DNA of 64,000 bases from Paenibacillus sp. FSL R5-0341 (GCF_037975235.1 NZ_CP150241.1:3658001-3722000); one strand, 5' to 3'. Shown: positions 43,934-53,775, counted from the first letter of the stretch. Translations and numbers: made by a program. Notes: generated by a model not told the origin, from the sequence alone.

Positions 43934-45436
43934 TTAAGAATTTTTCAGATCATCTAATTTCACATCGCTTGCTATTCGCTCTTCTGTAACTTCAGCATCA
44001 CCAGACTGTGTGACAGATTCCTCTGTCCCCATCTCCTCAGCCACAGCGGGTAACGTAACCGTAACGGTTGTCCCCGATCCGAGTTCACTTTGCATCGTGA
44101 TGGTTCCCTCATGCAGTTCCACCAGTTCCTGCGTAATCGCAAGCCCCAGTCCCGTTCCCCCATTTTGATGATTGACCTGGAAGAAGCGGTCCCGCACTTT
44201 AATAAGGTGTTCCTCACTGATTCCGATGCCTGTGTCCTGAACAGCTGCAATAATCTGACCATTCTCCTCTTTGACGGACAAAAAGATCCAGGAATTTTCA
44301 TGTGAAAATTTGATTGCATTATCCACAACGTTCAGGAAGACTTGTTTTAGTCTGTTGCCGTCTCCATGGACATTATAAGCACGAGTCTCATCCGTTTCCA
44401 ACTTAAGATGAACCTGTTTTTGTTCCGCTTTGGCCCAGACATTCAACATCGTTTCCTGTACAATTTCACGAATGTTGACGGTTCCTTTGACCAGCTTCAT
44501 CTGGTTCTGCTGCAATTTGGAGAAATCCAGCATCTCTTCAACAAGTCCAATCAGTCGTTCGGTTTCCTTGGAAATGATACCCATCCCAATTCGGGTTTCT
44601 TCCGGATCATAACCGCCTGAGTCAAGTGTCTCACTCCAGCCCTTAATACTGGTCAGGGGTGTTCTTAATTCATGTGAGATCGAAGAGATAAAATCATCCT
44701 TGATCTGATTACTGCGCACAATTTCATGTGCCATGAAGTTAAGCGTCGATGCCAGTTCGCCCAGTTCGTGCTTATAGTTTCCCTTAACCCTGACATCGAG
44801 CCGTCCCCTAGCCATTTGAGCGGATACTGCAGTGATGTTGTTGATTGGACGCACAATGGAATTCGCCATACCAATACTGATAATTAACACAATCGCAAGC
44901 ACGGCAACACCGACCGCAGCGGCTAGCAATCCCATATTTAGCAGCTTGGAGTTTACATCCTCGAGTGATGTCAGATATCGAATTACATAAGTATTTTCGC
45001 CGCCCAGATCAAACTTGTGTGAAACGGCCATGACGGATTCCCCAGTACCTGGTTGTCTTCCAATCCAGCGTCCCATATCCCCGTTCAAAGCCTGCATAAT
45101 ATCACTGGTTTGCAACACAGCACGGTCAGATTCAAAAGCAGTCGAACTCGCCAATACGCGCCCGTTCAGATCCAAAATTTCCAATTCAGTATTGGACAAT
45201 GCCAAATTCACAATCAGTCTGGACAGGTTATTTCCGTCCTCCGTGTTATTCTCACGAGCGATTGGCTCGAAAAAGTCCTTTGAATTGGAGATATGGGTAC
45301 TAATCGTATTGTAGATACTTTCATAATAATACCTTTGTACTGCCAACATAAATACGAATTCGACCAACAGCAGAGCAAGAAAAACTACAAAGAAATAGTG
45401 TAGTACGATCTGCCGTGTAATGCCTTTTTTAATCAT
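43934..45436 (-). CDS. Sensor histidine kinase (HAMP, HisKA, HATPase)
   Basis: This membrane kinase has 500 residues. TM1 is at about 9-35, an extracytoplasmic sensor domain at about 36-165, TM2 at about 168-190, and HAMP next (NSIVRPINNITAVSAQMARG). The phospho-acceptor is H255 in SSISHELRTPLTSIKGW, with an N-box around VVDNAIKF, G1 VQDTGIGIS and G2 GGTGLGLAI, then an acidic C-terminal tail. The ATG at 45434-45436 overlaps the TGA of the response regulator (ATGA), so the longer frame to 45472 is not used. Signal unknown; the upstream lipoprotein is a candidate sensor partner. Confidence 0.9.
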   Translation of the reverse strand: MIKKGITRQIVLHYFFVVFLALLLVEFVFMLAVQRYYYESIYNTISTHISNSKDFFEPIARENNTEDGNNLSRLIVNLALSNTELEILDLNGRVLASSTAFESDRAVLQTSDIMQALNGDMGRWIGRQPGTGESVMAVSHKFDLGGENTYVIRYLTSLEDVNSKLLNMGLLAAAVGVAVLAIVLIISIGMANSIVRPINNITAVSAQMARGRLDVRVKGNYKHELGELASTLNFMAHEIVRSNQIKDDFISSISHELRTPLTSIKGWSETLDSGGYDPEETRIGMGIISKETERLIGLVEEMLDFSKLQQNQMKLVKGTVNIREIVQETMLNVWAKAEQKQVHLKLETDETRAYNVHGDGNRLKQVFLNVVDNAIKFSHENSWIFLSVKEENGQIIAAVQDTGIGISEEHLIKVRDRFFQVNHQNGGTGLGLAITQELVELHEGTITMQSELGSGTTVTVTLPAVAEEMGTEESVTQSGDAEVTEERIASDVKLDDLKNS

Positions 45437-46131
45437 TGCTCCCGGCCCTTCCATTTGTACCCGTGACCCCATACAGTCTGCAGGTATTCGGGCTCGGAAG
45501 GATTGTTCTCAATTTTTTGACGGAGACGACGAATGTTCACATCCACAATTTTGGGATCACCCATGTACTCTTTGCCCCATACGTGATCTAACAACACATC
45601 GCGGCTGAGCGGTGTATTTTCTTTTTCCAGGAAAAACTGAATCAAGGAAAACTCCGTTGGAGTTAACTCAATGGCTTCATTCTGTTTTTTGAACTGTTTC
45701 GAGATCAGATCCAGTGAAAATGGTCCGGACTGGAACGTAACCTTAGCCGCAGTTTCCCGGTGCACGTTCACACGACGTAACAAAGACTGAATACGCGCAA
45801 TCAGCTCTGTTGGGCTGAAAGGCTTGCTTACGTGATCATCTGCACCAACGGAGAGTGCATATACTTTATCCTGTTCCTGAACTTTCGCTGTTAAGAAAAT
45901 AATACCCAGACGTTCATTGGTTTCACGGATTCGGCGACACACTTCGAATCCATCGATACCTGGTACCATGACATCCAGCAGAGCCAGATCAATATCCGGT
46001 ACCGTTTGCAGTATACGAAGCGCTTCGTGGCCGTCACCCGCTTCAAGCACTTCGAATCCGTTTCTCTTTAGATTAATCACTATAAAACTGCGGATGGATT
46101 CTTCATCCTCAAGAATAAGTACTTTACTCAT
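45433..46131 (-). CDS. OmpR-family response regulator
   Basis: This 232-residue protein has a receiver domain with phospho-acceptor D53 (LLDVMVPG), the acidic pair EDEE near 8-11 and K103 (VSKPF). A winged-helix DNA-binding domain of the OmpR/PhoB type follows (LTPTEFSLIQFFLEKEN ... VDVNIRRLRQKIE ... VWGHGYKW). It is the partner of the kinase gene that overlaps its stop codon. Its own start overlaps the preceding lipoprotein gene by eight bases. AAAGGGAG precedes the ATG. Confidence 0.93.
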   Translation of the reverse strand: MSKVLILEDEESIRSFIVINLKRNGFEVLEAGDGHEALRILQTVPDIDLALLDVMVPGIDGFEVCRRIRETNERLGIIFLTAKVQEQDKVYALSVGADDHVSKPFSPTELIARIQSLLRRVNVHRETAAKVTFQSGPFSLDLISKQFKKQNEAIELTPTEFSLIQFFLEKENTPLSRDVLLDHVWGKEYMGDPKIVDVNIRRLRQKIENNPSEPEYLQTVWGHGYKWKGREQ

Positions 46132-47461
46132 TAAGCTCTCCCTTTCTATTCAGCTGAGAAGTATTACTCAGTGCATCTTTACCCGCCTCTGATTGTGCTA
46201 CTCGTGAAGCAATAACCCGATCTTTGGTTCGTGTAATTTCCTTCCAGCTTTTACCCTTCTCCTGTTCCCACTTGGAAAGGGTGAAATATTTGATCTCTGC
46301 CACGGTTTCGTCCGTATCAATCATTTTAAATCGAATATATTTTTCCTTTTCCGATTTGGTATCAATAGTGATTTTACCGTACCACTCTGGCTTGAGGTTT
46401 AGATGAAATAAATCGGCATCATCCCGGAATTGGAATGAGACAAATTTCTTGCCGTCTTTGCCATCCCATTGATAATAGGTATAGAACCACAACCGAGAGT
46501 CAAAAACGTAATGCTCCCAACCCTTTGGAGTCTCTTTGAGTCCAAACTCAATAATACCATCATTATCAACATCACCGCTTAAAATTTTGTCATCTCTATA
46601 CGTTTGATCCGGTGATTTGAAAGCATTGACTAACTTGTTATCCTTAACATACATAATTTGTGAGAAAGAACTCCGATCATCAAGCTCTGCATCCAGTACA
46701 ATGCCCATTTGTCCTTCTGCGATCTCTCCGCCTAGAGCATTATAAACTTCTTTAACGGTATAATCGGTCTGCACCCGATCAACTTCCTTGAAGCTTCCAT
46801 CTTCGTACTGGTATAAAGCAATGGTTGCAAAGCCGCTGTTGTTCAGAGAAATGATAACAAAATCACTCTTGCCATCTCCACTCAAATCCAGCGTATTTCC
46901 CTGTGCATCATCAATAATATATTGATTATACGGAACTCCACCTAGAACCTGTTCCAGTGCCCCGCCCTTGTACGAATAGGCAGTCAAAGCTTTTTGCTCC
47001 TGTAAACTAACCCCAAGGATAATATCGGGATTACCATCATTCGTAATATCCAATACTTTAAAGGATTGCAGCTCATTTCCCGGCACATCAAATGTAAGCT
47101 TTTTAACCCATGTGCCCCCCTGCTCTTCCAAAATCATGCCATGGATTCGCACATTTTCATTCGGCGTCTCGTAAAAAACAATCGCTTCCCGAGTGCCATC
47201 CCCATTCAGGTCTTCAACTCGAATCATACTGGTATTATTCATGTCCTTGGGACGAATCAATGTGCTCTCTGGTGGCAGTTTTACCTGAACCACGTTGTAC
47301 AGTTTTTCCTTATCTGTGGACATCATTGGTTTTCTCATCAAACCCTTGGGGTCACTTATGACTGTACATCCGCTTAGAACAGAACCAAGCACAATCGCCA
47401 TCGTTCCTGCTGCAATGAAGCGTCCCCATCGTGAATTAAACAATCTCATCACTCTTTTCAA
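46124..47461 (-). CDS. Lipoprotein with FG-GAP/VCBS-like repeats
   Basis: This protein of about 445 residues has a lipoprotein signal (lipobox VLSGC) and several calcium-loop-like units of the form D-x-N-x-D-G (VEDLNGDGTREAIVF, DITNDGNPDIILG, DLSGDGKSDFVII, SGDVDNDGIIEFGL), the hallmark of FG-GAP/VCBS propeller blades. It should sit on the outer membrane face. Starts at TTG 47461, GTG 47452 or ATG 47449 are all possible. It is coupled by overlap to the response regulator, so it may be an accessory sensor for the two-component system. Confidence 0.75.
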   Translation of the reverse strand: MKRVMRLFNSRWGRFIAAGTMAIVLGSVLSGCTVISDPKGLMRKPMMSTDKEKLYNVVQVKLPPESTLIRPKDMNNTSMIRVEDLNGDGTREAIVFYETPNENVRIHGMILEEQGGTWVKKLTFDVPGNELQSFKVLDITNDGNPDIILGVSLQEQKALTAYSYKGGALEQVLGGVPYNQYIIDDAQGNTLDLSGDGKSDFVIISLNNSGFATIALYQYEDGSFKEVDRVQTDYTVKEVYNALGGEIAEGQMGIVLDAELDDRSSFSQIMYVKDNKLVNAFKSPDQTYRDDKILSGDVDNDGIIEFGLKETPKGWEHYVFDSRLWFYTYYQWDGKDGKKFVSFQFRDDADLFHLNLKPEWYGKITIDTKSEKEKYIRFKMIDTDETVAEIKYFTLSKWEQEKGKSWKEITRTKDRVIASRVAQSEAGKDALSNTSQLNRKGELNE

Positions 47462-47465
47462 TAGT

Positions 47466-48191
47466 TTAAATCTGGTTTTTTTCTTGCTGTGTCAGTCTAC
47501 GTCCACGAATATCAAAAGCAATCTTGCCATCTGCCAATCCCCAGATCCGTGTGGCATGTTTCTCAGCAAGTTCAATAGGCAGTACTGCAATAACTGTTGC
47601 ACGTTCTTCTTCACATAATTTACGCAGCGTTTCCAGCACGGAATCCGCTGTGTGAGGATCCAGACCAATCACAGGTTCATCAGCCAAAACCACTTTGGCA
47701 CCATGAGCAAGCGCTCTTGCAATGGCAACACGTTGCTTCTCACCGCCACTCAGCTTCTCTGCAATCTGATGTGCTTTATCGAGTAATCCCAAGTTTTCGA
47801 GATAATCCATCGCACCCATATAATCATCGGAACGTACCATACCGGTTACCATTCTCCATACGGGAGTCTGACCTGATCGTCCGATTAATACATTTTTAAG
47901 AGCTGTACGTCTAGGAAATAATTCTGGATTTTGTTCCAAGTATGCCCATTCCCGTTTGATTTTCCGTTTTCCGGACCAGCCTTCTTTCAAAATCTCGGCA
48001 CCATCCACCGTAAACCGGCCGGAATCCCATTTTTCCATCATGGCCAAACATTTGAGCAACATGCTTTTCCCACTACCGCTTGAGCCAACTACAGCAATCA
48101 TCTCACCTTGTTGCATATCAAATCGAATATCCCGTAGAACGGGAACGCGGTCCACGCCAACGGATTTACTCAAGTTCTCTACTCTGATCAT
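47466..48191 (-). CDS. ABC transporter ATP-binding protein (PhnC-like)
   Basis: This 241-residue ATPase has Walker A GSSGSGKS, a Q-loop in YLEQNPELFPRRTALKNVLIGR that resembles PhnC of phosphonate importers, signature LSGGEKQR and Walker B VVLADEP. The H-loop His is replaced: the segment reads VIAVLPIELAEKHATR, with Pro-Ile where V-x-H is expected, so catalysis may be altered. No permease or binding-protein gene is adjacent; the next gene, four bases on, is the FG-GAP lipoprotein. It may serve a regulatory role with the two-component system. Confidence 0.82.
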   Translation of the reverse strand: MIRVENLSKSVGVDRVPVLRDIRFDMQQGEMIAVVGSSGSGKSMLLKCLAMMEKWDSGRFTVDGAEILKEGWSGKRKIKREWAYLEQNPELFPRRTALKNVLIGRSGQTPVWRMVTGMVRSDDYMGAMDYLENLGLLDKAHQIAEKLSGGEKQRVAIARALAHGAKVVLADEPVIGLDPHTADSVLETLRKLCEEERATVIAVLPIELAEKHATRIWGLADGKIAFDIRGRRLTQQEKNQI

Positions 48192-48274
48192 CGCGATGTC
48201 TCCTCTTGTCCATGTTTTTCCCTACCACTAGTGTACTCGGAAATGGACATCAATTTCCATGCGAACACCAGCTT

Positions 48275-49465
48275 CTATTTTAACACAGATTCGAACTCAG
48301 GTTTACGACGAAATAATATACCGGCCGCTCCGAAAAGAAGGTACATGATTCCCAGCAACGTGAACATGCTTCCGGGTGAAATCCAGTTGATCATCTGACC
48401 ACCCAGATTCGGTCCAATAATGCTTCCAATCGTGAAATGAAAGGACGCCACGACGTTGGCTGCAGGCAGCAACACTTTAGGCAGGATATCTGCGGCATAA
48501 GCAAGCCCCAGTGAGAAAAATGAACCGACCAGGCCACCTGCGATCGTCAACAATACAAGCGTCCACCAAAAATGCGTACCTGCGACTGGAACCAGCATGA
48601 AGATAATTCCCCCGCTGATCCCCGCAAACATTAAAACTTTCTTTCGCCCATATCGGTCACTCAACATACCCAGAGGTAATTGAAGGAACAAACCTCCAAT
48701 TCCGATAAAAGGAAGCAACGAGGAAATCTGATTGGTGTCGAATCCAATACGCAAGCCGTATACGGGGAAGTTACTATTCATACCGGCCTCCATATATCCG
48801 TATAAAAGTGCAGGTAACAGTGCATACCAAGCCCATGCCAGACTACGACGGAAGCGACGTTCGGGCAGATGGCCATGTTCTGCTTTTTCCGGCTTCGTAT
48901 CCGGAAGCTTCATTAATACTAGTAAAAGAACTGCGGCAATACATACGAACAACACCCAGAAAGGCACAGCATCGCCGAATCCAAGCAGCTTGATGCCCAG
49001 TGGACCAATGCTGAATCCCAGACCATAAGACATGCCATATAGCGATATGTAGCGTCCACGCTTTTCAGGTGCAGTGACAAGCAGCACCCAGAGCTGAGCC
49101 GCATAATGAAGTGCGCTGTCTCCTATTCCAACGACCAGACGCAAAATGAACCATATTTTAATATCTGGTAAGTACGGAAACAATATTAAAGGGACCATGA
49201 CCAATATCAGGCCACCCACAATTAGCTTTTTGAACCCTAGTGCTCCCAATAGTCGCTCCGCAACTAGAGTCATGGCAAAAGAGCCAATGTACAACGCGGC
49301 GGCGTTTAATCCGTTTAAACCTGGTGAAACCCCTTTTTGCTCCAAAAAAATCGAAAGCACAGGCAGCAGAAGCCCCTGACTAATTCCCGCTACCACAATA
49401 ACCGTAATCAAAATAAGATAATTGGCTGTCGAGTGTGATAGTTTGGGACGAGTAATCGATGACAC
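48275..49465 (-). CDS. Major facilitator superfamily transporter
   Basis: This 396-residue protein has 12 hydrophobic segments. The MFS motif A between TM2 and TM3 is weak, but its repeat LSDRYGRKKVLMFAG after TM8 is clear. It is probably a drug or sugar efflux-type carrier. The frame extends to 49672, but a GTG at 49465 nine bases after AGGAGG and immediately before the first membrane region is the start. There is no terminator before the ABC ATPase gene 83 bases on, so read-through is possible. It is divergent from an HTH regulator that may control it. Confidence 0.85.
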   Translation of the reverse strand: MSSITRPKLSHSTANYLILITVIVVAGISQGLLLPVLSIFLEQKGVSPGLNGLNAAALYIGSFAMTLVAERLLGALGFKKLIVGGLILVMVPLILFPYLPDIKIWFILRLVVGIGDSALHYAAQLWVLLVTAPEKRGRYISLYGMSYGLGFSIGPLGIKLLGFGDAVPFWVLFVCIAAVLLLVLMKLPDTKPEKAEHGHLPERRFRRSLAWAWYALLPALLYGYMEAGMNSNFPVYGLRIGFDTNQISSLLPFIGIGGLFLQLPLGMLSDRYGRKKVLMFAGISGGIIFMLVPVAGTHFWWTLVLLTIAGGLVGSFFSLGLAYAADILPKVLLPAANVVASFHFTIGSIIGPNLGGQMINWISPGSMFTLLGIMYLLFGAAGILFRRKPEFESVLK

Positions 49466-49559
49466 GAATTCATTCCTCCTGCGAGCACACAAAGAAAAAT
49501 CGCCATCGCTGACGACTTTCGTATGGTATACATATAGTTTTAAACTGCTATTCATGGAT

Positions 49560-49574
49560 CGGGGCTTTGCCCCG
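49560..49574. repeat. GC-rich hairpin between MFS and HTH-regulator genes
   Basis: CGGGGC-TTT-GCCCCG is a perfect 6-bp GC stem in the divergent promoter region. With no T tract it is not a terminator; it may be a cruciform or 5'-UTR hairpin. Confidence 0.5.
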
Positions 49575-49673
49575 GACTTGAACATTATAGTGGACAACGC
49601 CCTGCAAAACAAGCCATAATAGTACTTAAGTCGCTGCGTACATTTAGATGTGACGGGAGGATTCTGCAACATT

Positions 49674-50594
49674 ATGGCTTATCATGTTAAAATTGATGTT
49701 TCACCGATATATGAAATGCTCAACAGCTTTCTAGTTTATGTCACGAAAAAATGGATTCAGCATCTGGATATTGGTCCTGAATGGATTCTGGAAGTGGAAG
49801 GCAAACTAAGCTCCAATGTTCGAGCTGCGCTCGCACCTGCTGCCACTTGGCCTTTTGATGATTTTGATGTCTTGTTTGCATGGGCAGCCTATCAAAATGA
49901 TACATCGGAGAATCGTGATTTTCTGGACATGCTTGCCGGAATGACAGCGGAAGACCTGTATGCAAGGGTCTCTCCCCTTTTGCCCGCTCTTACAATAGAA
50001 GAATCTACGCGCATTCGGAACAGTTATGTCCCATTATTGCGACTATGGGATGAACACTACTGTCAGAATATGAGTGAAGATCAGCGCGTATGGCTGGAAG
50101 AAGATGCCGAAGAAAAACGCATTTTGCTTGATAAAATGGGCCCTGAACTTCTTATTGAATACGCTACAGCCGGCGTTCTTGTTGAACCGATGCCTGGACT
50201 GAACGAAGTCATCCTCTTCCCAACGGTGCACAATCGTCCTATTAATATGTACTGCTTCTATGAGGGTATGATGATTATGCAGTATCCCGTAGATGCACCT
50301 GAAGAGAATGAAGACCAGCCGCCAACATGTCTTTTACGTTTCACCCATGCACTGGCTGATCCCGAAAGACTTCGCCTGCTTCGTTACGTATCGGATGAAC
50401 CCAAATCCCTCGCTGAGATGTGTGAAGCATTGAGTAAAGACGAAGACACGGTCAAAGATCAGGTGATGGCGCTTCGTATCGCAGGCCTGCTACGCACTCA
50501 TCTGCTCGGAAGTAACCGTAAAGAGAAATACAGTATTCGGCCAGATGGCGTATCTGAATTGAATATGTTCCTGGAATCCTATATTCGCATATAA
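49674..50594 (+). CDS. ArsR-type winged-helix regulator with N-terminal ligand-like domain
   Basis: This protein is about 306 residues. A helical N-terminal region (about 1-205, resembling the DUF5937-like part of some ArsR relatives) is followed by a winged helix: RFTHALADPERLRLLRYVSDEPKSLAEMCEALSKDEDTVKDQVMALRIAGLL, the ArsR/SmtB pattern without metal-binding Cys. It probably represses or activates the divergent MFS gene. The best start is the ATG at 49674, 13 bases after GGGAGG, a longish spacing; the in-frame GTG at 49650 lies upstream of that site. Confidence 0.75.
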   Translation: MAYHVKIDVSPIYEMLNSFLVYVTKKWIQHLDIGPEWILEVEGKLSSNVRAALAPAATWPFDDFDVLFAWAAYQNDTSENRDFLDMLAGMTAEDLYARVSPLLPALTIEESTRIRNSYVPLLRLWDEHYCQNMSEDQRVWLEEDAEEKRILLDKMGPELLIEYATAGVLVEPMPGLNEVILFPTVHNRPINMYCFYEGMMIMQYPVDAPEENEDQPPTCLLRFTHALADPERLRLLRYVSDEPKSLAEMCEALSKDEDTVKDQVMALRIAGLLRTHLLGSNRKEKYSIRPDGVSELNMFLESYIRI

Positions 50595-50643
50595 TTTAGT
50601 TGAACCATTGTGGAGTTGCTGGCTACAAGGAGTGAGTTAGAAC

Positions 50644-51408
50644 ATGAAAATAATGAAACAACATATTTTGTTTGACCTTGATGATACACTCGTATATTGC
50701 AACAAGTATTTCAACCTGATTTTGGGGGAATTCTTCGAAAATATGCAGGAGTGGTTTGATGGACATTCTCTGACAACGCAAGAGATCCGCGAAAAACAGC
50801 TGGAGATCGATGTCACAGGAGTGAACAAACTTGGCTTTGCAAGTCATCATTTCCCGCAATCCCTGATTGATACCTATCGGTATTTCTCAGGTAAGTTCTC
50901 CAGATTAACTTCTCCCAGAGAAGAGTCCTATCTGAGCAAGTTGGGCATGAGTGTGTACGATCAGGAGGTTGAACCCTACCCTCATATGGTTGAAACGCTT
51001 GAGAACCTCAAAGGTGCTGGACATTCCCTCTACTTATATACGGGCGGCGAAACCGTGATTCAACAGCGCAAGATTGATCAGATGAAACTCTCGGCTTATT
51101 TTGATGATCGGATCTATATCCGCCAACACAAAAACATCGAGGCACTGGAAGGCATTTTGTCTAACGGTCCATTTGATCGCCGTGCAACATGGATGATTGG
51201 CAACTCATTACGGACAGATATTATGCCTGCCGTAAAAGCCGGAATTCATAGCATATATATCAAACAGCCAAATGAATGGCAGTACAACATCGTAGAACTT
51301 CAACCTAATCCGGAAACGTCGATGTATACCATCACTGCACTGGAAGAGGTTCCGAAAGTTATACACGAAAATATACAACAGCAGCAACAGAAAAGGACCC
51401 TTGGTTAA
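50644..51408 (+). CDS. HAD-family hydrolase
   Basis: This 254-residue protein has HAD motif I FDLDDTLVY, motif II LYTGG (Thr), a motif III Lys (around KIDQMKLSAY) and motif IV MIGNSLRTDIMPAVKAGI. An alpha-helical cap lies between motifs I and II, as in phosphoglycolate-phosphatase-like enzymes. The substrate is unknown. AAGGAG precedes the ATG, 49 bases after the HTH regulator, so the two probably share a transcript. The stop codon lies inside the terminator hairpin. Confidence 0.87.
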   Translation: MKIMKQHILFDLDDTLVYCNKYFNLILGEFFENMQEWFDGHSLTTQEIREKQLEIDVTGVNKLGFASHHFPQSLIDTYRYFSGKFSRLTSPREESYLSKLGMSVYDQEVEPYPHMVETLENLKGAGHSLYLYTGGETVIQQRKIDQMKLSAYFDDRIYIRQHKNIEALEGILSNGPFDRRATWMIGNSLRTDIMPAVKAGIHSIYIKQPNEWQYNIVELQPNPETSMYTITALEEVPKVIHENIQQQQQKRTLG

Positions 51409-51420
51409 GGGTCCTTTTCT
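51391..51420. terminator. Bidirectional terminator shared by HAD and topB genes
   Basis: AAAAGGACCC and GGGTCCTTTT pair perfectly around an 8-base loop. The HAD stop codon (51406-51408) lies within the hairpin. Convergent genes on both sides can use it. Confidence 0.85.
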
Positions 51421-51435
51421 GTATGTTAACTAAGT

Positions 51436-53775
51436 TCAAGCATCATGCTTCTCACCAGATAATTTGCCTGTTACTACGTCCTGCAAAATAATACGTGCTT
51501 TCACAGTACTCCCGTCTTTTCGTTTGAAAGACAGTACTTGGGTACTCCCCTTCTCAATCAGCGATTTTAACATCGTACTGGTGATTTTCTTGCCCGCATA
51601 CTCTTTCCAGACCACAAATGAGCAGCCTTCCTTGAAACGTGAGCATCCATAGCCTTTCTTGCCCTCTATAATCTGGCCTGTACAGCCTGGAGAAGGACAA
51701 GGTGCAAGTAACTCTCTCACTCCGGATGCGCTCGAAGTTGAAGATGGCGCCTTGGTGGTCGTGCTTTTCCCACTACCAGCTCTGGAAGAAGATGCCGAAG
51801 CCTGACGGGACGTTTTAACAGCTGAACCGCCACTAGCTGTCTTGACAGATGTCCTCGTATTGCCAGCCTGGGCTCTGCCTCCTTTGCCTTTCCCCCTGCC
51901 TGCACGCGAATCTTCTCCAAAAGCATCTGCTGGAGCTGGAGCTTGAACACGCACTTTCTCAATGATAGACAAGGTGAATTTCTTGACGTTCTCCATGAAC
52001 TTGTCCTGACCCGCCTCACCTTTGGAAATCTGATATAACCTTCTTTCCCATTGCCCGGTCATCTCAGGTGAAGTTAACAGATCTACGCCCGCCCGGCGAA
52101 TCAATTCAATCGCCGTTCTGCCTTTGAGCGTCAACTGCATTTTCTTCCCTTGCAGCGTAATATAACCTACGTTTTTAAGCCGTTCAATCGTAGCCGCTCG
52201 TGTGGCCGGAGTACCCAGACCACTATCTTTCATCGCATCTCGTAGCTCTTCATTCTCGATCTGTTTGCCTGCACTTTCCATCGCTTTCAGCAATGTTCCC
52301 TCGGTATAACTTTTGGGAGGTTGCGTCGCCTTCTCCTTGAACTCACTCTTTGTACATTGAACAGGCAAGTCAGGTTGTACAGCAAAAGCCTTGTCCGTCC
52401 ACTCCTCGGCTTCCTCTTCTTCATTGCCGTTTTTCTTAGTCTTCTTCTTGCCTGCGCCACCCTGTTCCTGATCTCCAGAACCGAGAACGACTTTCCATCC
52501 GAGTGACAGCAGCTCTTTGACAGATGTCTTAAACTGATGTTTCTCCACTTCGGTGAGCACTGTATGTTGCTTATACTCCGCCGGAGGATAAAAGTGAGAC
52601 AAGAAACGCCTTACAATCAAATCATAGATGTTCTGTTCATCCTTGGATAAGGTACCTGGTCGCTTTAATGTAGGTAAGATCGCATGGTGATCTTCAACCC
52701 TGCTCGGATTACATACCCCTTTATTATTCTTATGAACAAGCTCTGGCTTGGCCCCTTGCGCAAGCTCACTATAGGTACCATTTTTAAGCAGGTTTAGCGT
52801 TTTGTGCATACCTTCAATATTCTGTTCTGTAACATAGTTGGAGTTCGTCCGCGGATACGAAATCACCTTGTGTTTTTCATACAAGGCCTGCGCGATATCC
52901 AGTGTTTTTTTGGCACCGTATCCGAACTTGGCATTAGCCTCACGCTGTAAAAGGGTCAGGTCGTACAAACGATACGGATACTCCTTCGTCTGCTTTGCTT
53001 CGTATTTGGTAATCCGCCCTGTCTTGCCCTTCACACTGGCTGCAATGGCCTCTGCTGCCTCGGCATCGGTCAGCTTATCGCCTTGACGCAGTCCCCGGTA
53101 CTCGACACCTTCCTGCCGAAACCAGGCGGCCACTTCATAAAAGGTCTGCGACTGGAATGCTTCAATCTCGATTTCCCGATCATAAATTAGCGCCAGTACT
53201 GGCGTCTGCACACGGCCTACAGACAACAATGCATTATGACGGGTTGTAAACGCCCTTGAGGCATTCATGCCGATCAGCCAATCGGCTTCACTTCTGGCGC
53301 GAGCTGCATGGGTCAAATTTTCAAATTCAGAGGCATCCTTCAGACCATCAAAACCACGTCTAATGCTCTCTGCCGTCAAATCCGATATCCATAGACGCTT
53401 TACAGGCTGACGCAGCTTCAGTTGCTGTTGAATGAGGGCGAAGATGTACTGTCCTTCTCTCCCTGCATCGCAAGCATTAACGATCGCTGAAGCCCGTTTT
53501 GCCAATTCTCCAATCATTTTGAGCTGATCTTTCGTTCTCGGATTGGGTACAATCTTGAACTGGTCAGGTATAATCGGCAGGTCTGCTATATTCCAGCGCT
53601 TGTACTTCGTATCATAGGCATCCGGTTCAGCCAGTCCAAGCAAATGCCCAATCGCCCAAGTGATGATGTAATGCTCACCCTCCAGATACGTGCGATTGTT
53701 CTTGGCCTTTGGTTCTATGACGGCGGCAATGGTTCGACCCATGTCGGGTTTTTCCGCTATAACCAGTGTCTTCAT
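51436..53775 (-). CDS. topB: DNA topoisomerase III
   Basis: This 779-residue type IA topoisomerase has an N-terminal TOPRIM domain (MKTLVIAEKPDMGRTIA, NACDAGREGQ) and the active-site Tyr in ISYPRTNS. The conserved SVGRVQTPVLALI and GLGTPATRAATIE segments follow. There is a Lys/Glu-rich insertion at about residues 445-465 and an Ala/Ser/Lys-rich linker at about 640-710. A zinc-ribbon ends the protein (CPSPGCTG ... GYGCSRFKEGCSF). It relaxes and decatenates DNA. AAGGAGGAG precedes the ATG. It lies downstream of fur, separated by a strong terminator. Confidence 0.93.
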   Translation of the reverse strand: MKTLVIAEKPDMGRTIAAVIEPKAKNNRTYLEGEHYIITWAIGHLLGLAEPDAYDTKYKRWNIADLPIIPDQFKIVPNPRTKDQLKMIGELAKRASAIVNACDAGREGQYIFALIQQQLKLRQPVKRLWISDLTAESIRRGFDGLKDASEFENLTHAARARSEADWLIGMNASRAFTTRHNALLSVGRVQTPVLALIYDREIEIEAFQSQTFYEVAAWFRQEGVEYRGLRQGDKLTDAEAAEAIAASVKGKTGRITKYEAKQTKEYPYRLYDLTLLQREANAKFGYGAKKTLDIAQALYEKHKVISYPRTNSNYVTEQNIEGMHKTLNLLKNGTYSELAQGAKPELVHKNNKGVCNPSRVEDHHAILPTLKRPGTLSKDEQNIYDLIVRRFLSHFYPPAEYKQHTVLTEVEKHQFKTSVKELLSLGWKVVLGSGDQEQGGAGKKKTKKNGNEEEEAEEWTDKAFAVQPDLPVQCTKSEFKEKATQPPKSYTEGTLLKAMESAGKQIENEELRDAMKDSGLGTPATRAATIERLKNVGYITLQGKKMQLTLKGRTAIELIRRAGVDLLTSPEMTGQWERRLYQISKGEAGQDKFMENVKKFTLSIIEKVRVQAPAPADAFGEDSRAGRGKGKGGRAQAGNTRTSVKTASGGSAVKTSRQASASSSRAGSGKSTTTKAPSSTSSASGVRELLAPCPSPGCTGQIIEGKKGYGCSRFKEGCSFVVWKEYAGKKITSTMLKSLIEKGSTQVLSFKRKDGSTVKARIILQDVVTGKLSGEKHDA

